Of a stretch of DNA of 64,000 nt, positions 1 through 12,794 are shown one piece after another. The notes under the pieces are model-generated. The model did not search any database, was not told where the DNA came from, and saw only the letters and a program-made list of their open reading frames with translations. This DNA comes from Rotaria socialis. Lineage: Eukaryota > Rotifera > Eurotatoria > Philodinida > Philodinidae. The position numbers and the translations under genes are program-made. The stretch covers positions 80,050 to 144,049 of the forward strand of contig CAJNYU010002801.1 in assembly GCA_905331475.1 (NCBI GenBank), in the 5' to 3' direction. Each line of letters begins with the position of its first letter. Positions within the stretch are counted from its first letter, which is position 1.

Positions 1-254
1 CATAAATTCTATGGATTGAGTATTTGTGCCACATTCCATGAAAAGAAGTTAAAAATCAAATGAATATCGATTAAAGAACCATTATTTCAATTTTATACAA
101 ATCTGGTTTTTCATCTTAGATTTTTTATTATTTGTCGCACTTGACGATTGCTTTCTAATTCATTGAATCGAATAATCGTATTGATGGATTAGTTGTTGAT
201 AATTCTGTTGTTGGTTCATCATTGCCTTCAAAGATTTCTTCTTCTGTTAAACCT

Positions 255-440
255 TCATCTTCTTCGATAAATATATTCTTTATATTCAACTGAATGTTTA
301 TCTTTTAAATGTTTCAATAAATTACTAAAAATACCATTCTTATCTTTGTAATTGTGATTACATAATTCGCACAAGCCATTGATTCTGTTGTTGCCAATTG
401 AAAAAAAACTAAAATGTAGCTTCCAACGTTCACTACCCAT
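255..440 (-). pseudogene. BED-type zinc finger fragment, hAT transposase-like
   Basis: A minus-strand open stretch of about 61 codons reads as a BED-like zinc finger: a W near the start (SERWKLHF), a CELC pair, then HLKDKH followed by EY, the spacing usual for BED fingers at the N-terminus of hAT-family transposases. Nothing recognisable of the RNase-H catalytic region follows towards the window edge, so this is either a decayed remnant or the first piece of an element running off the left end. A host gene with a domesticated BED finger is the alternative. Confidence 0.5.
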
Positions 441-923
441 TAGTTGTTGATGAAGATTCAGGAAAATCTATTTTAAGAAAGTTACTGATTTGCTAAAAAG
501 AAATAGGGTGTGGGCGTGAGTGTGAGTGTGCCTGGGCTCTTCTTTCACCCACGCCCACACTTTCTATACTCGGAAATTCTTCTGCATGCCTGGAGAAATA
601 TTTTGGAAACTGATAGATTTATCTGGTTTACATCATGGCATTTTCACTTTAGCTTTTGATAGTGTAAGTTTCCTAGAATACCCTAGTGATTTCAGAAATA
701 ACGATTAAGTTTCCCAATATCAGGAAAAAGGAATTCCAAATTACTCTGAGCTCAGTAACACAGTTTATATGTTTTTTATCAGTTCTTTAACCTGTCCGAC
801 TCTTATTGAAAAAGTCTGATACACAGAAAGCTGGAGTAAATCAAGCATCTACTTTTCAAATCACTTTTTCAATATCTTTTATGAAGATGATGAATTCTCT
901 AATTTAAAAATATTACTCTAAAT

Positions 924-1059
924 AATGCATTATCATAAATTTCTACATTATTCCTGATAATGCATTGAATGATAATGGATTATCTTATAATTCTCCATTA
1001 TGTCAAATAATGCATTGTCATGCGTTGAAAGGTTCAAAAATAATTAATTATAATGCATT
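924..1059. repeat. Cluster of four AATGCATT palindromes
   Basis: The 8-bp palindrome AATGCATT occurs at 924-931, 959-966, 1009-1016 and 1052-1059, inside a locally repetitive AT-rich stretch (ATAATGCATTR...). No gene overlaps it. It could be a decayed satellite or short inverted-repeat element. Function unknown. Confidence 0.35.
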
Positions 1060-1862
1060 AATTCTTGTTTTTTTTCAACTAATGGAAAATTATGGGCCAT
1101 TGTTCCAGTATTCATCCATTATCGGCTGCATGGGTAGCGAGTTGCCTTCAGAATGAAAAGAAAGGGTTATTTTTTCCAAATATTCCAGAAAATGTAAAAA
1201 CCGCTGGAGATTGTCGTTTCGTATCCTAAAAACCTGACTTCGTGCCCGATTTGAAATTTCAGAATACGTCGCGCGTGTAATCAGAACACTATGGTGTGAC
1301 TTTTGTATGTTATGATGTTTATGGCGGATATTCACTCAGACAGTGTCTGCTTGGGGAACTGAATATTCTTTGATTTCTTTCTGCATGAAAACGTATATGA
1401 ATTTCTCGGAAAATAGGCACCTATTGATAAAATTCCGCTGTTTGTGAACTCAAAAATGATTATCAAATATTCATAAGCAGAGAAAAAATGTAAACAATTC
1501 TTTTTTTTCTCTCAATATGTCCTATCATTTTTCATCGTAGCAACATTACCAAATGCCTGCTAATATCAACATGCTGAAAACTTAATAATTAAATTTATGA
1601 ATTAAAATGTGGATCTGTGTTATGATTCAGGTAAATTAGATGAGGGCACACAAAAATTGCTGTCTTTACTTATCTTTATCGTTAAAACTTTTTAGAGAAT
1701 TCCATCAACTTTTAAAATCCACACAAATAAACTTCTGCATTTTTTGAGATTCATACGGATCAACTAATGTTGTTTATTTTTCTTGCTTCATTTTCACTCG
1801 TATCTTTTTACAGAAATCTATTCAGAAATCTTGTTTAATATAAATGAAAAAACAACGTATAA

Positions 1863-1868
1863 TTTATT
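1863..1868 (-). terminator. Poly(A) signal AATAAA of the nuclear receptor gene
   Basis: Read on the minus strand, AATAAA follows directly after the TAA stop of the nuclear receptor, with no bases between, which implies a very short 3' UTR. Confidence 0.5.
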
Positions 1869-3459
1869 TTATACACTTTTTGTTTCCATCAACCGGGCAA
1901 GATGACCATGATCATCTCTATTAAGTATTACATCTGTCAAATCGGCTTCAATTAATTGTCTATGAAGAATATGTTGAATAAATCTGACTGAATACAAAAT
2001 AGATTGATAATAACCTAATCTGTATATCACATATTTCCATAGAAGTGTTAAATAATAATTTTGAGATAGAAAAATATCTTTTGGATATGGATTGAAATCA
2101 TTTGAACTGTATTGCACTTTTTTTATTAATGGTGAAATGTCATAGGTTAACACAAGAATGATAAGAAATATTTTTTGAATAACTGGATCATATGGTAATA
2201 ATGTTTGATAAGTACATATATGTATTTCTAACCGGTGAATAAGATGTTCAGTAAAAACTGATTCAAATAAAAATCGATCATGTTCCCATGGAAAATATTC
2301 TAATACATTTGATTGCATTAATTCACTTGTATTCAATGATAATAATGTTCTAATATTATCTTTAATATATTCATAAGGATTTTCAACAAATCTATGATCG
2401 TATTGAAGAATGCGCTTAATAAATGAAGCAAGAGCATAAAGATATTTTCCTCTAAGATCAATTAAACGTTGTAGTTTAATACGTGAACGATAGGGTTGCG
2501 TTGTTATTATAAGAGGAATAGTTTCATGTGAAGCAAGAAATGATTCAATACAATAATCTTCATACACATTTCGAATATTTGTTATCAAAGTCCAGTCATC
2601 GAATGACAGAGCTGATGGATCATGTGTTGATAATAAATCCATCTTCAAATAATGATTTCCATGTTTTAGAAAATATTTACTTCTTTTAATTGAAATAAAC
2701 TTACAGTTGTTAACTTTGGTTTTTGCCGTTCATAAAATTGTCTACTAATAATCATGCCTGATGTAGCTCGATTAATAGCAGTTAAACTACGAATAAGTTC
2801 TTTTTTCATTCCACGTTGAAAACATTTATTAAGACGACAAGCTGAGCAATGACGTCTTGTTGTAATTGTTATTTCGCATTTACTTAAAACTCGACATGTA
2901 TAACGAAGCTAAAATTAAACAAGAAAATATTATCGCACAGAATAAAAGTGACATTGACTTACATGTTCATTATAGGCATTTCGGCGAAAAAATGCTTAAG
3001 AAAAAAATGAAACAAAATTTTTTTGATTAATAGAATTTAAATATCTTCAATTATACTATTCAAAAAAAGGCATGACGCTTGATATTAATTACCTTTGCAA
3101 GATAAACATGTATATGCATCGAAATTGCGTCCTAAAAAGAAAATAAAGATCCTTGAATAAAATTTGAGAAGAAAATAAATAAAAATATTTCATTTATACC
3201 TATTGCAGTTGCTCCGCATACCACACACAATGCAGGTGAATCCATAGTCATGCACCTGGCGATAGTGTTGGAAGGATGTAATGGGCCGTTTTCCATGTAG
3301 CTGATTAACAAAGTTACTTTTCGATATGATGTGCTCTTTTTGTCTTTCTATTTGTAACAGTAAATGCACGCGATTGCACTTCCAAGGTACGTCGGTGACA
3401 TTACATTTTCTTTTCTTTTCTTTTCTTTTTTCTTCTTCTTCTCTCTTTTCATTCTTCAC
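1869..3459 (-). CDS. Nuclear hormone receptor (DNA-binding plus ligand-binding domain)
   Basis: Ligand-regulated transcription factor of the nuclear receptor superfamily. Five minus-strand exons fit: about 3459-3222, 3131-3093, 2994-2963, 2908-2705 and 2643-1869, joined by GT-AG introns of 54-97 nt. The joined protein shows both C4 zinc modules: CIVCGRNFDAYTCLSCKG, then AFFRRNAYNEH (the P-box/alpha-helix signature), then CRVLSKC...RRHCSACRLNKCFQRGM. The last exon encodes about 257 residues, largely helical, as expected for a divergent ligand-binding domain. The finger-I donor lies inside the second CxxC pair (TGTG|GTATGC), a position fixed by restoring the finger. The true start is not resolved: the first exon has no in-frame ATG and begins with lysine/glutamate-rich low complexity, so another 5' exon or a later acceptor is likely. 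The DNA-binding assignment is firm; the subfamily is not determined. Confidence 0.85.
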
Positions 3460-5635
3460 CTACAGTAACACTATATTTCTTCCTTATGCGATGTTTTGAA
3501 TACTGTGAAAATATATGTTCTCGGTTTTCTCTCGATTTCATTTCTTAACCTTGATAATGAACGTAGTCATTTATTTCACTAAGAAGCACTTTCTAAAGAT
3601 GACGTTAGATGATTTTCGACCAATATCGTCACGTAAATCATTAGTATCCATAACACTCGAGAATTCATGTTTATATTTAAAATAGTTCAGACTTAAAAAT
3701 AATATGAAAAACTAGGATGCAAAAGAACGTCCATTCGTTTCTTTAGTTAGAAATGATCGAAACGTTTAGAAGGAGAGTGGCAAGGCACTCAAAGAGATTT
3801 TTCTTTTTTTCTATATCGGAATATCAACATTATTTAAGAAACATGTAAAGTCTTGAGCCGAATGAAAATCATTTTGTGCTCGATATTTACAAGTCAAACT
3901 ATCTATAAAAGTTAAATTTGATAAACATGACGACGAAAAACTTTTTACGCCGAAACAATAATTAGTTCAAGAAATATCTTATTATCACGTTCTTATGACT
4001 CAAGATTTTGAACATGCAAAACCCAGATCATTTGAGCATAATGAACTGTTGAAAATGTACTTAATTAAGTACGTTTCTTTTTCCGCATCATCTTATTTAT
4101 AAGAATCGTTAATAATGAACTAAGCTCTCGGCTCCTATTAATAGAAAACAATGTAATATGATTTTCACACCGCGCTTATATACCCTATATGATTATCTAC
4201 TCACAAAATTTACTACATAGAACTCTTATAGATAAAGTTAATTTGAATTCGAAAATTTGGATTTCAATCATCTAAGATGAATGTTAATATCACGAGATTT
4301 TATCAAATTGTTGTTTCATTCTAGGGATCTCAGAAGTTAGAATTTTTTTTGGACTTATTCAGTTCACTGGAGCGAACCATATTTTTACACTATTAAATAT
4401 TTAATTGATATATATATATTCAATGAGTGCACTCACCAGATTCGAAGTTCTTAATGTAAAAATGATGGCATAGAAACTATGAAAATTTTAATATAATTTT
4501 ATTTTCTTCACATTCTTTTTGTTCTCAACAAAATATAGTGCATTTAGTTAACTCATTATGCAAAAAATAGTAATGATTGGAACAGAAGTGTATTTGGTAA
4601 CGACATCTTTCAGATACGAAGAAAGTCCGCCGTCAATTTATGTCGGTTTAATTGCGTCAGTGTAAAATATAATTTTACCTCGACATAAATCGGCCAAAAC
4701 GATAGTGAACAAATAAAAATAAGCTACAGAAATGCAAGAACATAATTAGAGAAAATGAATAATATACGTTTGATAATTATAATTAGTTAAGATTTCAAAT
4801 GAGGTAACAATTATTATACTTTGCAATATATAAACGTAGAAATATACGTGAATTACTACTAGCAACCAACAAACTACTTTTCAGATAATATTGATATTGA
4901 AAATAATGATTAAGACATTTATGAATTAAGCACAAAACGTGCCGATTCATGTCTATATGTATCATTTATTCAAATCAATATCAGTATTTACATGGAAATA
5001 AATTCGTCGTCAAGTCAAATTGTAAATAGTTCTTATTAACCAAGTCTACGGTTATGAGTAACTTTGAAATTTTTAACATCTTCAATCAAAGATACTATAT
5101 AAATAAATATGTTATCAATTATTTTGACTTCGAAACGTATTGAATGACTACTAACCGAACGACATGTGTTACATGAGAAATTGTTGAGACTAGAAAAAGT
5201 TGACAAAGATTTAGACGCATCGAATAGAACTTTCTTGATGAACAGTTACCTGCAATAGATGGCATTTATTTTCCCTAAACTCTTTAATACCAACAAAATC
5301 TACTTGATGAGATTTTGCTGTTCTCCGACCGACGTGAATATTAGTAATTATGTCTTGCTGACATTTACAGTGTTTACTCCTATAAAAGCATGGGAAAGAA
5401 AGAAATTTGACTTTTTCTTCTTCTTGTATCGATCTTTCTATCTTCAGGAAACAAATTTCCTCACTATTTATGTCAAATAATAGAGTAACTATAATTTTTT
5501 CTTCAATTGAGATTACCATAGAAAAATACCATAGCTGAGAGCTTGCCATTTGACAGTATTAGAAAATAATCGTCGACATCAATGGGAAAGATAAAAACAA
5601 GAACACACAGCTCCGACTCCTGAGAACGATAGCAG
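3460..5635. other. Intergenic stretch, no supported gene
   Basis: No convincing coding exon on either strand; the open frames present lack family features. It holds a small inverted repeat, ATTTATGTCG at 4636-4645 paired with CGACATAAAT at 4681-4690, enclosing a perfect palindrome GTAAAATATAATTTTAC at 4662-4678, perhaps the remains of a miniature element. Confidence 0.5.
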
Positions 5636-7450
5636 ATGTTTGATTGCATACAAATTCTATCCAACAATTACAAAATGTGTGTATTGAACAATACACTTAA
5701 TAAAAATGTCACGATGTCAAATATAAATATATCATTATCATTTAGAACAAAGATTCAATTAATTACATTTCAAATGACCTATTACGGACCAATTATTCTT
5801 TTAATTATTGGTATTTTCGGTTGTTCATGTAATTTTTTAACATTTACATCTCGACGATTACGAAAAAACTCTTGTGCTTTCTATTTTCTCTGTTCAGCTA
5901 TATTTGAATTTTTAACAATTTCATTTGGACTTACAACTCGTTTAGCTGCTGATCATTTTCATTGGAATCTACAAAATAAAAGTCGACTTTTCTGTAAATT
6001 TCGTGCCTATTATGTTTCGACTGTGCCATTAATTGCTACTTATTTAATATTATTATCCGCTCTTGATCGATGTATGTCATCATCCGTTCATGTACGTCTA
6101 CGTTCGTTAAGTCAAATAAAAGTAGCCTATCGCAACGTTTTAATTATGATTATAATCGGTTTAATATCTTGTTCTCACATTATTTTCTCCTATGATCTTC
6201 GATCTAAATGTGCTACTCTACCTGGCATGTATACTATATTTGATGGTATGTTCGTTGTATTCTGGCTAGGATTTATTCCTCATGGAATGATGTTAATATT
6301 TGCTTTTATTACTCTAATGAACATAAGACGAGCGAGACAACAAATGATGATAAGACCGACTATGAAAACCATGCATATTAATCAAAAACAATCTCAACAT
6401 AATCATAAAACAAATGCACAATTGCTTCTAGTAAGTAATGTAAACAAAAGTTTCTATATGAATAATGATTGACAATGTTCCTGAAAATATATTATTTCCT
6501 TTTCCATCAGCGGAACCCTATTAGATAAATATCTATTGGCAATCTATCCTGAAAACTCATTCCGATAGATTTGTCGAACATAATCAAATAATAGGAAAAC
6601 GATCTGCTGAATTTTTGTTTCACTATTGACCTAATTTACTTTCAATTTGCCTAGTTTTTAGTCACTTTTTATTTTCCATAATGACTGACACCACTTACTC
6701 CCCAGAGTTATAACATGATCACTTCATGGTTTTAATATTAATCATAAGATGACTATTGACGAAGAAGGCGTCACTGTTCATTATCTTCGATATTTTGAAT
6801 AGAAATTTATTCCTTTCGAAAACCTATTCAACGAATGAAGTTAGTATCAATAGGATCGCAGATGTCATTTAACTGTTGGCATACCATACAGAAAAACATA
6901 TTATTGTACTGTTTAGATGCAAATGTTTTGACATATTGATGTTGGCAGGTTTCCTAGATGTCATCTGTTCTCATATAAAAACGCTATTATCATATTCTGT
7001 AAAATTCGCCTACGTGCTTTACGATGTTCATATTATTTTGTAGTAGATTTATGAGTAAATAAGTAGCAAATCTAATTTAAATTTCTTTTGAACGAGCTTT
7101 GAAAATTTTCCTCAGGAAACTTTCTTTTCTTCTATATATTCGATATGATTTAGATGATGCTAGTTCAAATCGGTTTAAGTTCATTGTTGATATTAACTCG
7201 AACGATTTATTATGCATTTTATATTGTTTGCCCATTATTTACTGGTGATGCTAAAGCCTTAGGATCATTTCTAATGTCATTTACTACACTTCTCTATTAT
7301 ACAAATTATGTTAAATCCTTTTATATTTATACATTAACAAGTCAATTGTTTCGATCGATTTTTATGCAAAGAATCAAAGAGTGTATTCCGAAAATTTTCC
7401 AATCAAATACGCCGATGCTTTACTGTAATTCTCGTCGTATCGATTTTTAA
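5636..7450 (+). CDS. Rhodopsin-like G-protein-coupled receptor, two exons
   Basis: Predicted seven-transmembrane receptor of about 363 residues. Exon 1 (5636-6430) carries an N-terminus with N-glycosylation sequons (NNT, NVT, NIS) and TM1-TM5: TM1 near YYGPIILLIIGIFG, TM3 ending in LSALDRC, which replaces the usual DRY motif, and TM5 near FWLGFIPHGMMLIFAF. A 723-nt intron (GTAAGT...TTTAG) sits between TM5 and TM6. Exon 2 (7154-7450) supplies TM6 (LVQIGLSSLLILTRTIYYAF) and TM7 (SFTTLLYYTNYVKSFYIYTL) and a short tail. TM7 lacks a plain NPxxY, having YTNYVKSFYIY instead. The family resembles the divergent orphan or peptide-type receptors abundant in rotifers; the ligand cannot be inferred. Later in-frame ATGs could also serve as start. 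Confidence 0.8.
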
Positions 7451-10055
7451 ATGGATTGAAGCGAAATCATTCAAGAATTTTAGAATTGCTTCGCTATTGT
7501 AGAAGATATTTTGTTTCACATTGTAAAAATTGTAAATAATATAGAGATCTTCAGAACGATTTATATATTTGTTTATTATAATAAAATTCACTAGACCAAT
7601 TGATTATTCAACAGAATGATGCTGAACTAACATCGTTCGAAAGATTGTCTTTTTTACGCACTCAAGAAACAAAAGTGAGTACACTATAGAATCGGTGAGT
7701 GTGTCCGGCCGTTTACACGATAGCCCTTGAAAGGCTGATTCGATTGTCAAGAAATTTTGTAAACAGAATGATCTCATCAATATCTCAGCCGAGTTCGAAG
7801 ATGAGAGGGATCCGTCAAGAAATGGCTGAGTTATCGAAAAAATTGTCATTATTGACCAGACCATCCCTGAGGGGGGGGGTACAGGAATTTTTTTTCTCAG
7901 AATTATTCACAACATATATAAATCGACTCAGTTTTTGCAGTACACATAATAATCGGATACAAATCCGATGTTTCCGCATTTATTTTATTATGTGTACAAT
8001 ATAACGCGTCTCTACAATGAACAACTCTTGATTCTGAGCAATAGTTGGTTACTTATGACCCCATAGGCAATAACAGTCTCTCTACTGTGAGTAACATATG
8101 TTCAATTGCTCACGCCCAGTACAAGAATAAAACGGCATTACTATGTGTATTGTGTTATGATAAACAATGATGAGATACACACAAAAACGAAGAAGAAGAA
8201 GAACAAGAGAAATGGACTAGACGTGCCTATGAAAAAGAAAAAAAGATTAATATGATACATCACCAATAGTGCTTGATGTAACATCTTGTCATCTTTTGTG
8301 CCAACGGCTATTAACATCGGAGCCTGTCAACTCATGTTGATTTACATCCGATCAAAGTAGCGAAATTGATTAATCGCTGGAAAGAAGAAGAAAAGCCGAC
8401 CACCTTGTACCGTCAACTAACGATTGCAACTGAACACTTATCAATCACAAAGAAAAGAAACTGTAAATCTTCTAATGCTGAATACCTCGGTAAAGTGAAC
8501 GCCTTTTACTATAGTCTATATGGTGTCGATATTACAGAAGGCTTACATCATTCAAAACTATATATGCTCGTCATGAGAAAAATGTGTATTTCTACGTGTG
8601 AGTAAGCTTTCTTACCTTTGATTGATACGTATCGATGAAAATATAATAGTGGTCGATAATTAAGCATAGGTTGATAATAAGAATATATGATCGATTCTAT
8701 TTTGATTCAAGGACGAATTATTCGTATTTAAATTAGTAGTGAAAATATGAAAGATCGAATAGAAAATGATTTCATAAATTTAATTTTTGAACGAAATTTA
8801 CAAGTTTTATTTTTTTTGCTAAATATCGCACAGAACACAGATGTCAGTCTAATGCTAAGTCAAACTTTTCAATCGATTGTAATTCATATATTTAGCATAA
8901 CAGTTGATCATATTCGTAATAAGAAAAAAAAGTAAATTTTAACTTTAAATATTTGCCTTTCAGAATTTTTTTGTGTCCACTTTGTATTCTCATTAACGAT
9001 TCCTTGAAAATTGTAAGAAAGTAAACATTGTTGTAGGCACAATAATGCGAAAAGCATTCGAGATAAAAGAAATGTCATTGAACGTCAAGATCACAATATA
9101 CTAATGTGCCCTATCTATCGATGCAATTAAAACATACGGATTTTTACTTGGTAATAAAAAATTGAAAGTGTATGCATACAAATAATCAATAACCAAAAGC
9201 AATCTCTTCTGAAACTCAATTTATCATCGAGCTTCTTTTTAGAGTAAAAATATTCGAAATTTTTCCTACTCTTTACAAGACAACAGAACGTTTCTGTCCT
9301 AGAAAACCTTCATTGAACGTCTTCCGAAAAATGTGTCTCATAAAAGTTACAATCAGCATCGAAAATATCTGCTTCTGTTCATATTTATCAGATATCATGA
9401 TTTACATAAATCATATTACCTGCTGACTTTATCTCGTTCTATCATTATCGAACTCCAGTCTTACGAAGATGAAAAGTCAAAGCGCGGAATTCATTTCTAT
9501 GATTGCCATACATTAGTCTTTTGTTGGTTTTTTTATCACCTTGAAATTTAACCGCTGTCTATATACTTGAATTGTTATATAAATATTGCGATTAGGTGCT
9601 TGGATAGAAGAAGAAAAATATTACTAAAGCAAGATTTCGTTCTCTATCCTTTTCTGATCGACACTTTCACAATTGAGATCTTTCTGTTTGCACTGAAAGA
9701 ACAGAAGAAAAAAATCAGTAATCATCCATTTTTTCTTTGTATCATCATTTTGTAAAATAATTTGATCATTATATGTTCTATTCGCAAAAAAACGAGACAG
9801 ACAAGTCACATATGCGTATAAAATCTGTGTATATCGAGATATAGACGTGTATAACTACATTTTTTTACCCATTTGTCCCATTAAACATTAACACGACATT
9901 AACCGATAGTGATTTCATATAGCAAGAGATTGATGCATCAGATTATACGATACGGCCGTCTTCTAAACTTTTATCTTTTGAACGTAGATGATATCATTTT
10001 GTCTATGAAATGAAATAGGCTAAAATCTATTTTGTTTATTTTAGATTTATCCGAT
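7451..10055. other. Intergenic stretch with a small two-part hairpin
   Basis: No supported gene. Short open frames (for example near 8366-8605 and 8747-8935) have no recognisable features. One structured site: GTACACATAATAA at 7940-7952 pairs with TTATTATGTGTAC at 7985-7997, and inside it ATCGGAT at 7952-7958 pairs with ATCCGAT at 7963-7969. This may be a transposon end or relic. Confidence 0.5.
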
Positions 10056-10289
10056 ATGCCAAATTGGAATATTAGATGTTTGAAAAGTGACGATGGAAAA
10101 ATTTTATCATCAGTTTTAGGTAAACTTTCAATAAGATTATATTATGTTTAAATAGATATAAAGATTGATTGACTGATTATGAAACATATATATTTATATA
10201 TTTATATGTTATGTTTCTTCTAGGACCTTCAACAATGACCGTTGATATACAAAATACATCTTCATCAATAACTCCTCATACGCTGCTTT
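10056..10289 (+). CDS. Candidate alternative N-terminal exons of the GRIP gene (exons A and B)
   Basis: Exon A starts at ATG 10056 and reads MPNWNIRCLKSDDGK..., ending at 10119 in phase 1 before GTAAAC. Exon B (10224-10289) is preceded by TTCTTCTAG, is 66 nt, phase 1 on both sides, and encodes a serine/threonine-rich segment (NTSSSITPHT). Exon B can splice in frame to the first PDZ exon at 12954. The start MPNWNIRCL resembles in style the MPGW... N-terminus I recall for one mammalian GRIP1 isoform, whose cysteine is palmitoylated; the cysteine at residue 8 here may play the same part, which is inference. A splice-acceptor-like TTTTAG lies upstream, so exon A could also be internal. Confidence 0.5.
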
Positions 10290-10775
10290 GTAAGTCTTTT
10301 TTCTTTTTCACAAGTGAAATCTAAACATGAGAAATCAAGGAAACACTAAATAAATGTTACATGAACTCCCTTGATGATCTAGTGGCATCTTGTCTTCATC
10401 TCCTTTTTTCTCTCTCTCTTTCTTCTACCATAAGGAAATAATATTTATCCTATTCCCGATATGTCGCCTGTACGCGTAGACTAGGATTGAGTGATTTATT
10501 TTTGTTCATAGATTCGCCTAGTTATTTTGTTCTTCGGCACGCACTATCGATAGTCGACAATAGATAGATCACAAAAAAATGGAAGCTATTGCAATGATGA
10601 TATCACTTGCACATGTCTCAGTTGTTAGTAGTACGAGATTACTATTGACCTTCTAGTATATACGATGAATGGGATTAGTTCTTTCGATTTGTGAGCCTCA
10701 TAAGACATAATCTTGATCTATAGATAGGCTAAATTTATTATTATTGAGATCAAAGCATAGAAAATAAATGAAGAT

Positions 10776-10998
10776 ATGAGTTGGACTCATCGATTAACAG
10801 GACTTGATCTGTCATCATCGTCGTCATTACTCAGAATGGGATCAATTAGAAAAAATTCGTTTGCTCTATCGCTATTTGAACATCGTCTGGCTAAATATCG
10901 TTCATTACCGTTTCTTTGGTTTCGTGCATGCACTTTAGCGACACCACGTCCTATCGGTGGTAATAAAAATACAATTCTGATTTCATTTAATCATTTCG
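10776..10998 (+). CDS. Candidate alternative first exon of the GRIP gene (exon C)
   Basis: An open exon starting with ATG at 10776 (MSWTHRLTGLDLSSSSSLL...) and ending at 10998 before a strong GTAAGTG donor, in phase 1, so compatible with the PDZ1 exon at 12954. It encodes about 74 residues with a serine run and basic residues and no recognised domain. The support is the long open frame, the donor and the phase match; it could equally be a chance frame. Confidence 0.35.
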
Positions 10999-11794
10999 GT
11001 AAGTGAGAAATGCAACATCCCTTCATTTTGTCAATATCAATAAAAAGAAAAGATTAAATCTCGTCTGGAGTTTGTGATATAGATATTCAAGGAGTTTAAT
11101 ATCTATAAACATTGATCTACCTCCGATTGTCATCTGTAGCGATCCCGTCTGTGATGATAGACAAGCGTAGAAGAAATAAATTATCAGTTGACATATCTCA
11201 TAGGTAATTAGTCTGCAATTTTTTTTTGTGATAATAAAACGAGTAACAGTTTGCCCGTAGTTAGATAACATGACTTCTTCTTAGCGTGTTTATATATGCT
11301 TTTAACTCTGAATATGTGCGTAAAGTCCTGAGGTGTTAAGGGAGAGAACAAGATTAACATCAACAAGTGTCATAATTTGCCTATGTTGCTTTCTATAAAA
11401 GATAATTCACAACTAACAGACACTTATCATTGTAATTAGTAAGCACCAAAAAAGAATTAATATTCCAATTCATCCCAATTAACGATAGAAACAAGATGCA
11501 ATCGTTGATCAACCATGATTGTCGAAGGACTGTCACATAAAGCATAAAAAAAAAGAAAGAAGCAACTGCGCTATATCGGTTTTCTTCTTTTTTTTTGTAT
11601 ATTCATTCGTACACACACACACACATATATACTACCTATTACAAACAAGAATGGCGTTGACGATGACCTTTACTCAGCCTTTTAGTTATTCTTTTTTTCG
11701 TTATGCTCAGTGAACATTAATATCGATCAATCGCAAATATAAATAGTTAACTACATGAATATTTTTCGCTTCTATTATTATCGTCTCATATACA

Positions 11795-11894
11795 ATGGTG
11801 CTTAAGTTTAACATGTTTTGTGGTACAACAAAAAACTCAAAAAAGAAGATTGAATCAGACTTGAATATTAAAAACCTAGATTCAAATATTATGG
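11795..11894 (+). CDS. Candidate alternative first exon of the GRIP gene (exon D)
   Basis: ATG at 11795 opens MVLKFNMFCGTTKNSKKK..., 33 codons ending at 11894 before GTGAGT, phase 1. Joined to 12954 it gives ...[14 protein letters not shown]. The short hydrophobic start followed by a cysteine and a basic run looks like a membrane-targeting N-terminus (lipidation at Cys9 is inference). Confidence 0.4.
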
Positions 11895-12794
11895 GTGAGT
11901 TTATTAGTACTATTCAAATATCGAAAAGTTAATAAGAGCATTATATTCTTAAGTAAATAGATTCTTGTATATACGCATATACATATATAGTTTCATATTT
12001 CTGTGTTACATCGAATGAACTCGTTCGCAAATAATTAAGTAATAGGTGATATTTTTAGAAATAATATTTGAAGAATTTCGAATGCATTATTTACATTCAT
12101 AAAGAAGAATAAATGTGAATAGAAGAAGCCAAATTGTTCCTAGAAGGCTAATAAAAATGCATCTGCACAACGAGAAAAGAAAACTGAAAACGAATAAGCT
12201 ATATGAACGTATTCGCTTCTTAGCTTAATTAGCATAGTAAGTAGAGCAAGCATGATAATGAACCAACAAAGAAAACAAAGTCACCTTGACAATTGTGCCA
12301 TAGTATTTCTACAAGCGATCGATCATATTCTATGATCTGTAATGACATTACTTTGTGTGTCTACTATACAGCAATGCACTTGATGAAAGATCAACTCTAC
12401 TCTTTTCTTCACTCACATTCCATTGCATATATACAAACACATTTTGATGTATGTATGTAGATGATGATTATGGTAATGCTTGATAATATAGTATATTGCA
12501 GAAAGGAATAGCACGTTGCGCGCGTTTGTGTGGGATAGAGTATTAGCGAACACAGTTGTGTATGTATATGTGTACGTAACCAACGAGTTCAAAAGAAGAG
12601 CGAGAAAAAGAAATAGAAGGGAGTAAAAGAAAACACTCCATGTCAACAAAGAAATACAGGAGAAGAGGGAGAGACAGAGCGAAAGAACTTGAAGTGACAC
12701 TTGTCCTCTCTTTGTCCTGCGATGATGAATTGAACCCGCCTACTGAAATTCATTGCATTACACCTTTTTACATACTCAACGCGAAGAAGTGGGG

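Noticed and set aside
5211-5549. Minus-strand open frame of 112 codons upstream of the GPCR
   Set aside because: No family features, no splice context, and overlapping open frames on both strands.
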